Origin: Paenibacillus sonchi
GTDB lineage: Bacteria > Bacillota > Bacilli > Paenibacillales > Paenibacillaceae
NCBI RefSeq assembly: GCF_016772475.1
Contig: NZ_CP068595.1
Coordinates: 3,472,001 to 3,536,000, forward strand
Direction of reading: 5' to 3'
Length of the DNA stretch: 64,000 bases
The position numbers and the translations under genes are program-made. Below are positions 1 through 7,900 of the stretch, in pieces; the first letter of the stretch is position 1, and the number at the start of each line of letters is the position of its first letter. Under the pieces are notes generated by a model that worked only from the letters and a program-made list of their open reading frames with translations, searched no databases and had not been told where the DNA came from.

Positions 1-14
1 TGTTAAACCCTTAA

Positions 15-62
15 AGGCTGGCCTGTACGCAGATTCTGAGTCTGTGAAGGGCCAGTCTTTTT
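15..62 (+). terminator. Intrinsic terminator of an upstream gene
   Basis: A 9-bp stem (AGGCTGGCC with GGCCAGTCT, one G-T wobble) is followed by five T. It lies at the left edge and probably ends a plus-strand gene that starts outside the window. Confidence 0.6.
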
Positions 63-186
63 GTGTCCGGTGAGACCGGCTTTTCTTCATCCCCTGATAT
101 GATGTAACATAATCTTAGATATGTGCTTTTAAAAGGCCGGGCCAGGCTGAAGCTGGCGGGTTCAGTGTGAAGAGAGGGGAATGCCC

Positions 187-504
187 ATGGTAGGGAAGAC
201 AGTACTGGTGACCGGAGGCAACTCCGGGATGGGGCTGGCGACAACCATTGCAATGGCCCGCCGGGGAGCAGCGGTAATTATGGCCTGCCGCAGCCGTACG
301 CGGGGAGAGGAAGCACTGGCGGAAGCCAAGCGGCCGAGCGGGTCGGACAACATCAGGCTGATGCTGTGCGATCTGGATTCATTCGATAGCGTGCGCGCTT
401 TTGCAGAGGAATTTGCGGCCGGTTATCCGGTGCTTGATGTCCTGATCAATAATGCGGGCGTCGTTGCAGTTGGAAATTCGTATAATTGCAGGAGGAATGG
501 ATGA
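187..504 (+). pseudogene. Truncated short-chain dehydrogenase/reductase
   Basis: The product starts with the SDR Rossmann motif TGGNSGMG and reaches the NNAG motif (LINNAGVV), after which homology stops and about ten unrelated residues precede the stop. SDR enzymes are normally 240-310 residues; here the catalytic Ser and YxxxK segment are absent, so an NAD(P)-dependent reductase activity is not expected. No other frame downstream continues the family, so this is a deletion rather than a frameshift. The ATG at 187 suits the GAGGGG ribosome site better than the ATG at 181. The acetyltransferase start follows the stop directly, which suggests the deletion joined the two genes. Confidence 0.7.
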
Positions 505-1008
505 ATGACAGCGCAGAATTACAGCATTGAAGATGCGGCAGCCGGGGATTTGGCGGCGATCGTGGATATTTATAACTCGACGGTTGCAGGCAGGATGGTG
601 ACCGCCGATCTTGAGCCGGTGAGCGTTGCGGACAGAGAGAAGTGGTTTCAGGAGCATAACAGTCATCACAGGCCGCTCTGGGTGCTGAAAAAGGACGGAG
701 AAATCGCAGCCTGGTTCAGCTTCCAGTCCTTTTACGGCCGTCCGGCCTATAACGGCACTGCGGAAATCAGTGTCTATGTAAATGAAAAATTCCGCGGCAC
801 AGGGGCAGGAAGCCTGCTGCTGGCCAAAGCTCTGGAGGAATGCCCCCGCCTTGGTCTGCAGAATCTGGTCGGCTTTGTGTTTGGCCACAATGAGCCAAGC
901 CTGTCGCTGCTGCGGAAATTTGGTTTTGAAGAGTGGGGCCTGCTGCCGGGTGTGGCCGAAATGGACGGCGTTCTGCGTGATCTGGTGATTATCGGCCGCA
1001 AGCTGTAA
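505..1008 (+). CDS. GNAT family N-acetyltransferase (phosphinothricin acetyltransferase-like)
   Basis: This 167-residue protein has the layout of the PAT/bar group of GNAT enzymes: an N-terminal [14 protein letters not shown] segment, a central ISVYV strand, the acetyl-CoA pyrophosphate loop ([11 protein letters not shown], residues about 94-104) and a C-terminal strand near FGFEEWG. The family transfers acetyl from acetyl-CoA to small amines or amino-acid analogues; the substrate cannot be read from sequence. The ATG directly abuts the stop of the broken SDR gene, and a GCAGGAGGAATGG ribosome site lies within the end of that reading frame, so the two are co-transcribed. An HxlR gene converges from the right. 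Confidence 0.85.
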   Translation: MTAQNYSIEDAAAGDLAAIVDIYNSTVAGRMVTADLEPVSVADREKWFQEHNSHHRPLWVLKKDGEIAAWFSFQSFYGRPAYNGTAEISVYVNEKFRGTGAGSLLLAKALEECPRLGLQNLVGFVFGHNEPSLSLLRKFGFEEWGLLPGVAEMDGVLRDLVIIGRKL

Positions 1009-1051
1009 TCCATGGGAAGGCTCTTCCGGCGTCAGCGGCGCTTCCCGGTGC

Positions 1052-1396
1052 TTAATGCGGGCGGATGGGTTCAGGCTGGCACTCTTCGGCGGTAATCCAT
1101 GAATCCGACCACTGCTGCAGGTCACGGATCACAGATTCCAGTGCGCGCCCCTTATCCGTCAGAGAATATTGGATGCGGACGGGGGTCTCCGGGAATACCT
1201 CACGGAGAACGATCCCTTCCTGCTCAAGTTCCTTGAGCCGTTCGGAGAGCAGTCTGCCGCTGACCGGCAGGGCGGCTTCAATGACACTGAACCGCTGCGG
1301 TCCCTGGAGAAGCTGGTAGATGATTAAGCCCGTCCAACGTCTGCCGATGATATCCATGCTTTTTTGTAACCGTGGACACAAATCTGTAGATTTCAT
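1052..1396 (-). CDS. HxlR-family winged-helix regulator
   Basis: A 114-residue product with the HxlR winged-helix signature: an N-terminal Cys (CPRLQKSMDIIGRRWTGLII), the recognition-helix region SGRLLSERLKELEQEG and the wing RIQYSLTDKGRAL. HxlR proteins are small dimeric regulators that often sense electrophiles or thiol stress through the N-terminal Cys. The ATG at 1396 is preceded by AAGAGGTGA, better placed than the in-frame GTG further upstream. It diverges from yqkE across about 90 bp. No divergent reductase target sits next to it, so the regulated gene is unknown. Confidence 0.85.
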   Translation of the reverse strand: MKSTDLCPRLQKSMDIIGRRWTGLIIYQLLQGPQRFSVIEAALPVSGRLLSERLKELEQEGIVLREVFPETPVRIQYSLTDKGRALESVIRDLQQWSDSWITAEECQPEPIRPH

Positions 1397-1486
1397 AAGG
1401 CTCACCTCTTAATTAACATTATAAACAAAAAGACCTGCAGCTAAAACAAATTTGATATACTGACCGCCCCGAAAGGATGATAAACA

Positions 1487-1747
1487 ATGGCTAAGAAGAA
1501 AAAAGCAGCCCCTGCACCGCGCCCCGCGGCTTCGGATGCTCCGGCAACCCTGAAGGATCTGCTGAGCAGCGATGTGCTGGATAAGCTGAAGGCGCAATCG
1601 GACGCGCTGAAGGCTGAGGAACACGAGAAAAAAGAAGCCGCCAGAAAGGCAGTGGAAGACCAGCGGAAGGCGGAGCAGAAACGTCTGGAAAACGATTTTG
1701 CCCATTTGCTGGAGAACAGCAGCCAGGATTGGCACAAATTTAAATAA
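1487..1747 (+). CDS. yqkE: YqkE-family small charged protein
   Basis: An 86-residue, highly charged protein: Lys-rich start (MAKKKKAAP), Ala/Pro segment, a long predicted coiled coil of Ala, Lys and Glu, and the tail FAHLLENSSQDWHKFK, which is typical of the B. subtilis YqkE family. The function is unknown. There is no signal peptide or membrane segment, so it should be cytoplasmic. GAAAGGATG precedes the ATG and a TATACT hexamer at 1456-1461 is a plausible -10. The promoter of the rtcB leader starts about 20 bp after the stop. Confidence 0.75.
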   Translation: MAKKKKAAPAPRPAASDAPATLKDLLSSDVLDKLKAQSDALKAEEHEKKEAARKAVEDQRKAEQKRLENDFAHLLENSSQDWHKFK

Positions 1748-1767
1748 CCGCATTTCCAATAAAAGGG

Positions 1768-1797
1768 TTGACACGGAGCGGAACTGGCGTTTATTAT
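1768..1797 (+). promoter_or_regulatory. Sigma-A promoter of the rtcB leader
   Basis: A perfect TTGACA at 1768-1773 and TATTAT at 1792-1797 are separated by 18 bp. The predicted start point is near 1804, about 300 nt before the rtcB start codon and upstream of a strong terminator. Confidence 0.7.
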
Positions 1798-1803
1798 TGG
1801 TTT

Positions 1804-2036
1804 TATCAAATTGAAGGGAGGCCGATGAGTCATGATTGGAAATATACAGCTTACAACCGCATATGGAAGATCTGATCTCATCGGCCCCGTCCGGGCAACA
1901 TGATGTGCATCGGCCTGGCCTGCTGAGTAGTGCGGTCCGGGTCTGTGTGGCATGTGTTCTTAACCTTAACCAGGTGATATGTACGGAATCTCTGCGAAGA
2001 GCCGTGGATCAGAAGGATGATCTGCGGTTCTTTTTT
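1804..2036 (+). ncRNA. Candidate structured leader RNA upstream of rtcB
   Basis: Between a good promoter and an intrinsic terminator lies about 230 nt with strong pairing potential. GGCCGATGAG (1820-1829) pairs perfectly with CTCATCGGCC (1877-1886). A second CATCGGCC with a following T (1909-1917) could pair with AGGCCGATG instead, so two alternative helices are possible. Two short reading frames begin in the first helix (1825-1875, 16 codons, and 1832-1903, 23 codons) behind GGGAGG. A 4-bp hairpin with a GCGA loop (1990-2001) overlaps the first arm of the terminator. No known riboswitch, T-box or tRNA signature is recognisable. It may be an attenuating leader or a free-standing small RNA. 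Confidence 0.5.
1998..2036 (+). terminator. Perfect intrinsic terminator in the rtcB leader
   Basis: AGAGCCGTGGATCA (1998-2011) pairs over all 14 positions, including G-T wobbles, with TGATCTGCGGTTCT (2018-2031) around a six-base loop, and six T follow (2031-2036). It ends about 65 bp before the rtcB start, so rtcB needs read-through or the weaker TACAAT-type promoter near 2055. Confidence 0.8.
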
Positions 2037-2101
2037 GCGTACCCGTTTTATGCTTACAATACATTTACAGCTTACACTTTGAAGGGAATTGAACTACTAT
2101 T

Positions 2102-3553
2102 ATGAATTTTAATGAACAACAAGCGGGCGGTTATGACTCCCGTTATAAACATGAGCTTGCCCTGCCGGGCGGCGATCTGAAGGTGTACGCCAGCGAGCAG
2201 CTGTTTGCCGCGCTGGATTACAAGGTACTGGAGATGGCGAACAACAATCTGCAAATTCCAAATATCGAATATATGAGCTACACCCCCGATGTGCATGTAG
2301 GCGTCGGAACCTGCATCGGCACAACGGCGGTATGGGATGCCGCTGACGGCTATGTGTCCCCGTCCATTGTGGGCAGCGATATCGGCTGCGGCATGCGCGT
2401 GCATCTGACTACACTCCACAAGGACGATCTGCGCGAAGTGAAGCTGCGCCGGAAGCTGGTGCGCGCCATCGAGAAATATTTGCCGATGGAGCAGCAGCAG
2501 CGGGGGACTTACAGCGATATCCGTCTGGAGAACATCGTCCGCAAGGGGCTGCACGGATTGCCGAACAAGTATGTACCGGACAGCTACACCCCGAAGAAGT
2601 CGAGCGCTTTGTCGCATGTCGAGATCAGCAAGCTCGGTTTTGACGAAGAGATTCTCAATGAGCTGCCGGACATGGCCTGGCACCGGGGGCACCGCCAGCT
2701 TGGAACACTGGGCGGCGGCAACCACTTTGTGGAGATTCAGGCGATTGAAATTGCGGAGGAGCAGCGTGAATTGGCTGAAGCCTGGGGACTGCGGGACGGG
2801 CAGATTGCGGTAATGATCCACTCCGGCTCCCGGGCCTGGGGAGGCATGGTCAACCAGTTCTGCACCCCGGCCTTCGCCAAGGTGATGGGCCAGCTGGGCC
2901 TGGGCAGCGCCGATCCGCGCCTGATCTATGCTCCGCTTGCGCATCCGCAGGCCCGGCGCTACGTCAACCTGATGTACTCGGCGCTGAATTATGCGGTGGT
3001 GAACCGCCACCTGATCGCCTACGCGGTCCGCGAAGGCTTCCGCGATGTGTTCGGACCGAAATGCGAGCTGCGGACCCTCTACGACTTGATGCACAACTAT
3101 GCCTGGCAAGAGCAGACGGCTGCCGGGACCAAGTTCGTGCACCGCAAAGGGGCAACCCGGGCGCTTCCGGCCGGCCACCCGGATAATCCCCGGCCCTATG
3201 CCGCTACCGGACATCCGGCGCTGATCCCCGGCTCCATGGGTACGGCCTCCTACATCATGGTCGGCCAGCCCGGAGGGGAAGAGAATTATTATTCCATCTG
3301 CCATGGCGCCGGCCGTATCCGCTCACGTTCGGCGACGAAGCGGCTGGTGTCGGTCAATGATTTTTCCAAGTCGCTGAGGGTTGGCCGGGAGGATGAGATT
3401 GTCGTCAATCAGCATTCCCTCGAATCTATCATTGACGAATCGCCTCAAGCCTATAAAAATGTAGATGAGATCATAGAAAGCGTTACGGGCGCCGGACTGG
3501 CTGCTGTTGTGGCCAAATGCAAGCCGCTCGCAGCGATAAAGGGGACCAAGTAA
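2102..3553 (+). CDS. rtcB: RtcB-family RNA ligase
   Basis: A 483-residue protein with the RtcB signatures: DVHVGVG near residue 62, the metal-binding VGSDIGCGMR, GGGNHFVEIQ, IHSGSRAWG, and the C-terminal HGAGRIRSR that carries the His guanylylated in the reaction. RtcB enzymes join RNA 2',3'-cyclic phosphate or 3'-phosphate ends to 5'-OH ends using GTP and Mn2+, in RNA repair or tRNA splicing. The ribosome site before this ATG is weak (AAGGGAA, far upstream), consistent with low or controlled expression. The next gene, an AAA ATPase, starts 2 bp after the stop. No archease gene is visible. Regulation by the upstream leader terminator is inferred. Confidence 0.93.
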   Translation: MNFNEQQAGGYDSRYKHELALPGGDLKVYASEQLFAALDYKVLEMANNNLQIPNIEYMSYTPDVHVGVGTCIGTTAVWDAADGYVSPSIVGSDIGCGMRVHLTTLHKDDLREVKLRRKLVRAIEKYLPMEQQQRGTYSDIRLENIVRKGLHGLPNKYVPDSYTPKKSSALSHVEISKLGFDEEILNELPDMAWHRGHRQLGTLGGGNHFVEIQAIEIAEEQRELAEAWGLRDGQIAVMIHSGSRAWGGMVNQFCTPAFAKVMGQLGLGSADPRLIYAPLAHPQARRYVNLMYSALNYAVVNRHLIAYAVREGFRDVFGPKCELRTLYDLMHNYAWQEQTAAGTKFVHRKGATRALPAGHPDNPRPYAATGHPALIPGSMGTASYIMVGQPGGEENYYSICHGAGRIRSRSATKRLVSVNDFSKSLRVGREDEIVVNQHSLESIIDESPQAYKNVDEIIESVTGAGLAAVVAKCKPLAAIKGTK

Positions 3554-3555
3554 CA

Positions 3556-4841
3556 ATGGAGAAAGAGAACAAGACACATACTGTAATTTACAAATACGAC
3601 GAAAACGCCACGGGCATGATCAAGGGCTACGATGCCTATGCACGCCTGGTGGATGGAATTCTGGAGGCCTTGCACACCCGGTATGGCGTCCGCTACGAGC
3701 TGTATGCCAGTGACGATCCGAACAGTGAGTACTGGAAGCTGCTGGAGAATGATGTGCAGAGCGGACATCCCGGTGTGGAGCATGTGGCGCGGATTTTCGA
3801 CCGTCTGGAGGACCGGACGTTTGTGTATGACGATGACAAGGAGCAGCCCGAATACAGCATCCATCTGTCGATCCGCAACAACGTGCTGGCTTATCCCGAG
3901 ATGGGGGTGGCTCTGGCGCGGGTTCCTGTATTTCAGGAGAATGGCATCAATTTTCAGGACTATGTGTTTGCCGCCTCCGACGGGCAGCTGCAGGGGTTTC
4001 TCGGCAATGTGCGCAAGCGGCAGCGGGAGCAGAATATCAATAAGGTGACGGTGTTCACCGACAGGCGCAATGGGATCTTCCGTGAGGATGAGCCGATAAC
4101 ACGTTCGGTTGGACGCGAGGCTGTCGTGCTGGAGGCGGGGATCAAAAAGAGATTTACCGCTCGCTCGACCAATTCTTCGATTCGGACCGCAGCTTTTATG
4201 TTACCTATGACATTCCCTACAAAAGAGGGATTCTGCTCTACGGCCACCCCGGCAACGGCAAGACCACACTGGTCAAATCCATCGCCGGGAGTGTGCCCGG
4301 TCCGGTGGTCTATTGGCAGATTACCGAATACACGAGCAGTGAATCGGTGAATGAGGTATTCGAGGCCGCCGCCCGGCTGGCGCCGATGGTGCTGGTGATC
4401 GAGGACATCGATTCCATGCCGCAGGAGGTCAGATCCTTTTTCCTGAATACGCTGGACGGGGCCACCTCCAAGGAAGGGATTTTCCTAATCGGAACGACCA
4501 ACTATCCGGAGAAAATAGACCCCGGCCTCATGAACCGCGCAGGACGCTTCGACCGGGCTTACGAGATCAAAATGCCGGACGAGGAGCTGCGGCTGGAGTA
4601 TCTGAAGCTGCGCGGCTTCACGGCTTTTGCCGGAGAAGAGGGCGTTGCCGCTGCCGCGCGTCTGACGGCGGATTTCTCCCTGACCCAGCTCGGCGAGCTC
4701 TACGTCAGCGCTGCGCTCGAATGGCATGAGAACGGCCGGGCCGATGTCGAGGCGCTTGTCCGCGGAATGCGCGGCGAGCTGGACAAAGGCCGCAAGCGGG
4801 AATGGATGAAGGACGCCTCATCGACTATCGGATTTTACTGA
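3556..4841 (+). CDS. AAA-family ATPase partner of RtcB (frameshifted)
   Basis: Two overlapping reading frames together make one ATPase of about 428 residues. The first frame gives an N-terminal domain of unknown fold (about 195 residues). The second gives the AAA core: Walker [10 protein letters not shown], Walker B VLVIEDID, and sensor/arginine-finger segments [21 protein letters not shown], as in BCS1-like or proteasome-type AAA proteins. The frames would join if the A-run at 4144-4148 had six rather than five A. The heptamer C-AAA-AAG is also a possible -1 slippage site, so programmed frameshifting is a less likely alternative. The gene follows rtcB by 2 bp, so ATP-driven remodelling of an RNA or protein substrate with RtcB is inferred. 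A terminator follows at 4913. Confidence 0.75.
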
Positions 4842-4912
4842 ACGGGTAAGGCGGGGGAGTGTGCCGGCAGAACGAATGATGCTGCACAACGACTCCACTA
4901 TAGTATGTATGA

Positions 4913-4936
4913 GGGAGCCGTGAGGCTCCCTTTTTT
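4913..4936 (+). terminator. Intrinsic terminator of the rtcB-ATPase operon
   Basis: GGGAGCC and GGCTCCC form a 7-bp stem with a short loop, followed by six T. Confidence 0.8.
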
Positions 4937-5577
4937 GCGGGAAAGCACCAGAATAATCATCGAAGAGCCACTATTCCTGATCCATACGGCCTGTAACGCC
5001 GTTATTTTAGCGATAGGGGGACTTGGCGCCGGGCTAACGGACCGGAGCGCGCTTATTTTCTCTCCAGCAGGCAGAAATGAGACAAATTTCAGCACATAAG
5101 AGCACTGGTGTCCGTTAGCTTGCCTAAAGTTGATTTTGGCAAGGAATAAGGGCTGCTCAGTCCGCTAACAAACAAACAGGCAGGCAGCACACAAACACAA
5201 ACCAAATGCAGGCGCAAACGCAAACACAGTCGCAAACGCAGACGCAAACACAAACACAAACACAAACCAAATGCAGGCGCAAACGCAGACGCAAACGCAG
5301 GCGCAAACGCAGACGCAAACGTAGACGCAAACGCAGACTCAGACGCAATTTGCCTTAGCCTGTCCTGCCAGCAACGCAGCCGGTACGATAAGAGGCCTCG
5401 CTTAACCGCCAGCGCTCGCTGGCCCGGTTACTTGCCCGAGGGCTAACAAACGGTGCTGTCCTTATTCGAGGACGGTACAGCGTTTCCACTTGTGTGCTGG
5501 ATGGATCATTGCAGGGAATTTCGTTGGGCAGTGTAACTTTTGGCGGATTCATACGTGGTTGGGTTAAGGGGGAGGGG
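4937..5577. other. Intergenic region with degenerate repeats and a minisatellite
   Basis: No convincing gene. The first 160 bp carry a degenerate motif (CTAACGGACCGGAGCGC, then CTTATTTT) similar to a stretch near 9235-9275. A hexamer minisatellite occupies 5167-5349, and a GCCAGCG...CGCTGGC hairpin lies near 5410. Reading frames across the hexamer array give only Leu-Arg or Cys-Val dipeptide repeats and are not credible proteins. Confidence 0.5.
5167..5349. repeat. Hexanucleotide minisatellite (CGCAAA / CACAAA / CGCAGA)
   Basis: About 180 bp consist of imperfect tandem hexamers built on CGCAAA, CACAAA and CGCAGA. A longer block around ACCAAATGCAGGCGCAAACG is present twice about 65 bp apart, showing block duplication as well as unit slippage. 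It lies upstream of the decayed sigma-factor gene. Confidence 0.85.
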
Positions 5578-5855
5578 ATGGAGCCAAATTCGCTGGATGA
5601 GCTGTACCAGATTTATGTTCAGGACATATACGCCTACTTGCGCTCCCTCTGCCATGATCATTACCTTGCGGAAGATCTGATGCAAGAGACCTTTTACCGT
5701 GCCTATCGTATCTGGAGAATTGCCGGGAGGACAAGATTAAGCCCTGGCTGTTCCGTGTTGCGTACAATGCGTTTGTGGATCATACGCGGAAGGCGAGAGG
5801 AGCATCACAGCCGCGTATACTTGCTTCTCCCCCTGCAAATCGTACAATTATCTGA
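5578..5855 (+). pseudogene. Decayed ECF sigma factor
   Basis: The first 45 residues (MEPNSLDELYQIYVQDIYAY, then LAEDLMQETFYRAY) are ECF sigma region 2. The frame is then lost near 5710, and the +2 frame resumes the family with KIKPWLFRVAYNAFVDHTRK up to a stop at 5853-5855. Region 4, the -35 recognition domain, is absent, so even a repaired frame would encode only about 93 residues. A GGGGGAGGGG ribosome site precedes the ATG. No anti-sigma gene follows. I read this as a remnant with a frameshift and a 3' deletion. Confidence 0.75.
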
Positions 5856-5917
5856 AAATTAGTATTCGCACAGCTGCGGTAGATGTTCGCGATTATGCAG
5901 ATTAGGAGTTGAAGCAA

Positions 5918-6424
5918 ATGAAGGTAGGAGTGGTATCGGATACACATCTTTCAAGCCGGGCCAAAGGGCTGCCCTCCGTGCTTATGGAAGAATTCAGCAA
6001 GGTGGATATGATCCTGCATCTGGGCGATTGGGTATCGCTGGAAATCTATGATCTGCTGGCAGAGCTTGCCCCTGTAGAAGGGATTGCCGGCAACAACGAC
6101 GGGGCCGAGATTATCCGGCGGTTTGGGGAACGCAAGATCGTTACGCTGGAAGGCGTGCGGATCGGAATGATTCATGGACATGCGCCTTACTCCCGCAAGG
6201 GAACCGACGGGAATGCGCTGCTCGCTTTTGAAGGCGAGAAGGTGGACTGCATCCTGTTTGGCCATTCCCACCAGCCGCTGCTGCGGCAGGAGGGGGATAT
6301 TCTGCTGTTCAATCCCGGCTCACCTACGGATAAGCGGCGGGAGAAGCAGTATTCGTTCGGCCTCATGGATATTGAAGAGGGCAAAATCAGCGCACGCCAT
6401 ATTTTCTACGATTCCAGGGGATAG
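5918..6424 (+). CDS. YfcE/MJ0936-type metallophosphoesterase
   Basis: A 168-residue calcineurin-like phosphoesterase with the metal-binding blocks in order: VVSDTH (residues 5-10), LHLGDW, GNND, IHGH and FGHSHQP, then FNPGSP. Family members are Mn2+-dependent phosphodiesterases on small synthetic or cyclic phosphodiesters; the natural substrate is often unclear. The ATG at 5918 sits 9 nt after AGGAG, whereas the upstream in-frame TTG at 5909 abuts that site and is unlikely. It is cytoplasmic, with no signal peptide. Confidence 0.88.
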   Translation: MKVGVVSDTHLSSRAKGLPSVLMEEFSKVDMILHLGDWVSLEIYDLLAELAPVEGIAGNNDGAEIIRRFGERKIVTLEGVRIGMIHGHAPYSRKGTDGNALLAFEGEKVDCILFGHSHQPLLRQEGDILLFNPGSPTDKRREKQYSFGLMDIEEGKISARHIFYDSRG

Positions 6425-6490
6425 GGCGGTCCTGAAGTTAAGTCCAAATGATGAGTGATTCTCTCCATGGTCTGAAACCGGGCAATTCAC

Positions 6491-6496
6491 TATAAT
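6491..6496 (+). promoter_or_regulatory. Candidate -10 element before the acetyltransferase
   Basis: A perfect TATAAT, but no good -35 hexamer at 16-18 bp spacing. Confidence 0.35.
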
Positions 6497-6574
6497 AGAA
6501 TAAAGGATGAACCTCATGTGTTAGTAATCCTTGATATTCTATGGCGGAAGCAGCCGGAAAGTTGGAACCGGGAC

Positions 6575-7033
6575 ATGAACTATCATTTGGAACAAGCGGG
6601 GGTACAGGATCTGGAGCTGGCCGCTCCGCTATTTAATGATTACCGCGTCTTTTATGGGCAGCAGCCGGATGTGGCAGGAGCCCGCCGGTTCCTGGAAGCG
6701 AGAATGGACAATCAGGAATCGGTCCTGTTCATAGCTGTGACAGGGGAAGGGGCTTACAGGCAGGCAGGAGGCTTCGCGCAGCTGTATCCGTCCTTTTCGT
6801 CCGTAACCATGCAGCGGGTATGGATTCTGAATGATCTGTTTGTCGCAGCGGAGCAGCGCGGGAAGGGATTAGGGTCATTGTTGCTAACGGGAGTGCGGGA
6901 ATTTGCCTACAGTACAGGCGCCAAGGGTCTGGAACTAACCACGATGACCAATAATACCGAGGCGCAGCGTCTATATGAGGCGCATGGCTACAGCCGGGAG
7001 GAAGAATTTTTTTCTTATCATTTGTTTTTTTGA
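6575..7033 (+). CDS. GNAT family N-acetyltransferase
   Basis: A protein of about 152 residues with a GNAT acetyl-CoA site (RVWILNDLFV strand, then QRGKGLGSLLL) and a C-terminal EAQRLYEAHGYSREEEFFSY segment typical of peptide or small-amine acetyltransferases. The substrate is unknown. I prefer the ATG at 6575 (MNYHLEQAGVQDL), where family similarity begins; an upstream GTG at 6518 would add 19 unlikely residues but has a better ribosome site (AAAGGATG). The following HAD gene starts about 20 bp after the stop, suggesting co-transcription. Confidence 0.82.
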   Translation: MNYHLEQAGVQDLELAAPLFNDYRVFYGQQPDVAGARRFLEARMDNQESVLFIAVTGEGAYRQAGGFAQLYPSFSSVTMQRVWILNDLFVAAEQRGKGLGSLLLTGVREFAYSTGAKGLELTTMTNNTEAQRLYEAHGYSREEEFFSYHLFF

Positions 7034-7055
7034 AAAGAAAGTTAGGAGCGTTAAT

Positions 7056-7769
7056 GTGGATAACAGCAATGGAAAGCTAGCCATATTTTTTGATCTGGAT
7101 GATACGCTGTACGACCATCTGATTCCTTTCCGGGAAGCGGTGCGCGAGGTACTGAGGCCGGATGAGAGCCATTTGAATTATGCGGATCTTTTCTACAAGG
7201 TAAGGCATCACAGTGATCTGCTCTGGCCGAAGTATCTGCGCGGGGAGCTTGAGCTTGAAGAAACGCGGGTACGGCGGCTGGAGCTGGCTTTTGCGGAATA
7301 TGGCCTGGAGCTGAACCGGGAGCAGGCGGCCAAGGTGCAGGCAGCATACATCGGCCGCCAGTACAGCATTGAGATGATCGAAGGGGCTGCTGAACAGCTT
7401 CAGCGATTTATTTCCCTGGGACATAAGGTGGGGATCATTACGAATGGCCCCCAGGACCATCAGATGAGCAAGCTGCGCGGACTGGGCGTCGACAGGCTGA
7501 TCCCTGAAGAGATGATTTTTATCTCGGATGCGGTTGGGCTGGCCAAGCCGGACCCGGCCATCTTTGCCCATGTGAACCGGGTGACCGGGACAACGGCCGG
7601 ACAGTCGCTCTACGTAGGGGATACGTGGGATAATGATGTGGTCGGAGCGCTTGAGGCAGGCTGGAAGGTGTGCTGGTACAATCCACGGGGCAGACAGCCG
7701 GGAACAGCGCATAAGCCGAGCTACATCTTCGCCAGCTACCGTGAATTCAGTGAGCTTCCTTTAATTTAA
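7056..7769 (+). CDS. HAD-superfamily hydrolase (YjjG/PynA-like)
   Basis: A 237-residue HAD phosphatase. Motif I FDLDDTLYD contains the nucleophile Asp, motif II is IITNGP, motif III the Lys of GLAKPDP, and motif IV GDTWDNDVVGA. A helical cap lies between motifs I and II, as in the YjjG-type pyrimidine nucleotidases and related sugar phosphatases; the substrate is not determined. The GTG start at 7056 has GGAG 7 nt upstream and begins just before the conserved region; the longer frame back to 6975 overlaps the acetyltransferase gene and is spurious. A strong terminator follows. Confidence 0.87.
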   Translation: MDNSNGKLAIFFDLDDTLYDHLIPFREAVREVLRPDESHLNYADLFYKVRHHSDLLWPKYLRGELELEETRVRRLELAFAEYGLELNREQAAKVQAAYIGRQYSIEMIEGAAEQLQRFISLGHKVGIITNGPQDHQMSKLRGLGVDRLIPEEMIFISDAVGLAKPDPAIFAHVNRVTGTTAGQSLYVGDTWDNDVVGALEAGWKVCWYNPRGRQPGTAHKPSYIFASYREFSELPLI

Positions 7770-7776
7770 AAGGTAT

Positions 7777-7825
7777 GGGCTGACCCAAAAGCTATGAAAT
7801 GGTTGCTTGGGTCAGCCCTTTTTTT
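7777..7825. terminator. Strong bidirectional terminator
   Basis: A 12-bp perfect stem (GGGCTGACCCAA with TTGGGTCAGCCC) and seven T on the plus strand lie between the convergent HAD and apbE genes. Confidence 0.88.
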
Positions 7826-7900
7826 ATATATCAGAAAGTATTTCAGTTTTTGAGAAGATAGAAGGTCTGGCCCTCTGCAGATGATCACAGAAGCAGCTGT

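Noticed and set aside
1804..2036. A tRNA-like or hammerhead-like RNA in the rtcB leader
   Set aside because: GGCCGATGAG superficially resembles a hammerhead CUGAUGA core and a tRNA acceptor stem, but no GAAA core, cleavage site or T-arm fits.
1836..2105. An 89-residue frame over the rtcB leader
   Set aside because: It starts with TTG without a ribosome site, crosses the terminator and has no recognisable domain; the RNA structure explains the region better.
2072..3304. A 410-residue minus-strand frame opposite rtcB
   Set aside because: Composition and His/Val-rich pattern are typical of an antisense shadow of a conserved gene.
5157..5348. A 63-residue minus-strand reading frame across the minisatellite
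   Set aside because: It gives only Leu-Arg and Cys-Val dipeptide repeats; the period is that of the DNA hexamer, not a protein feature.
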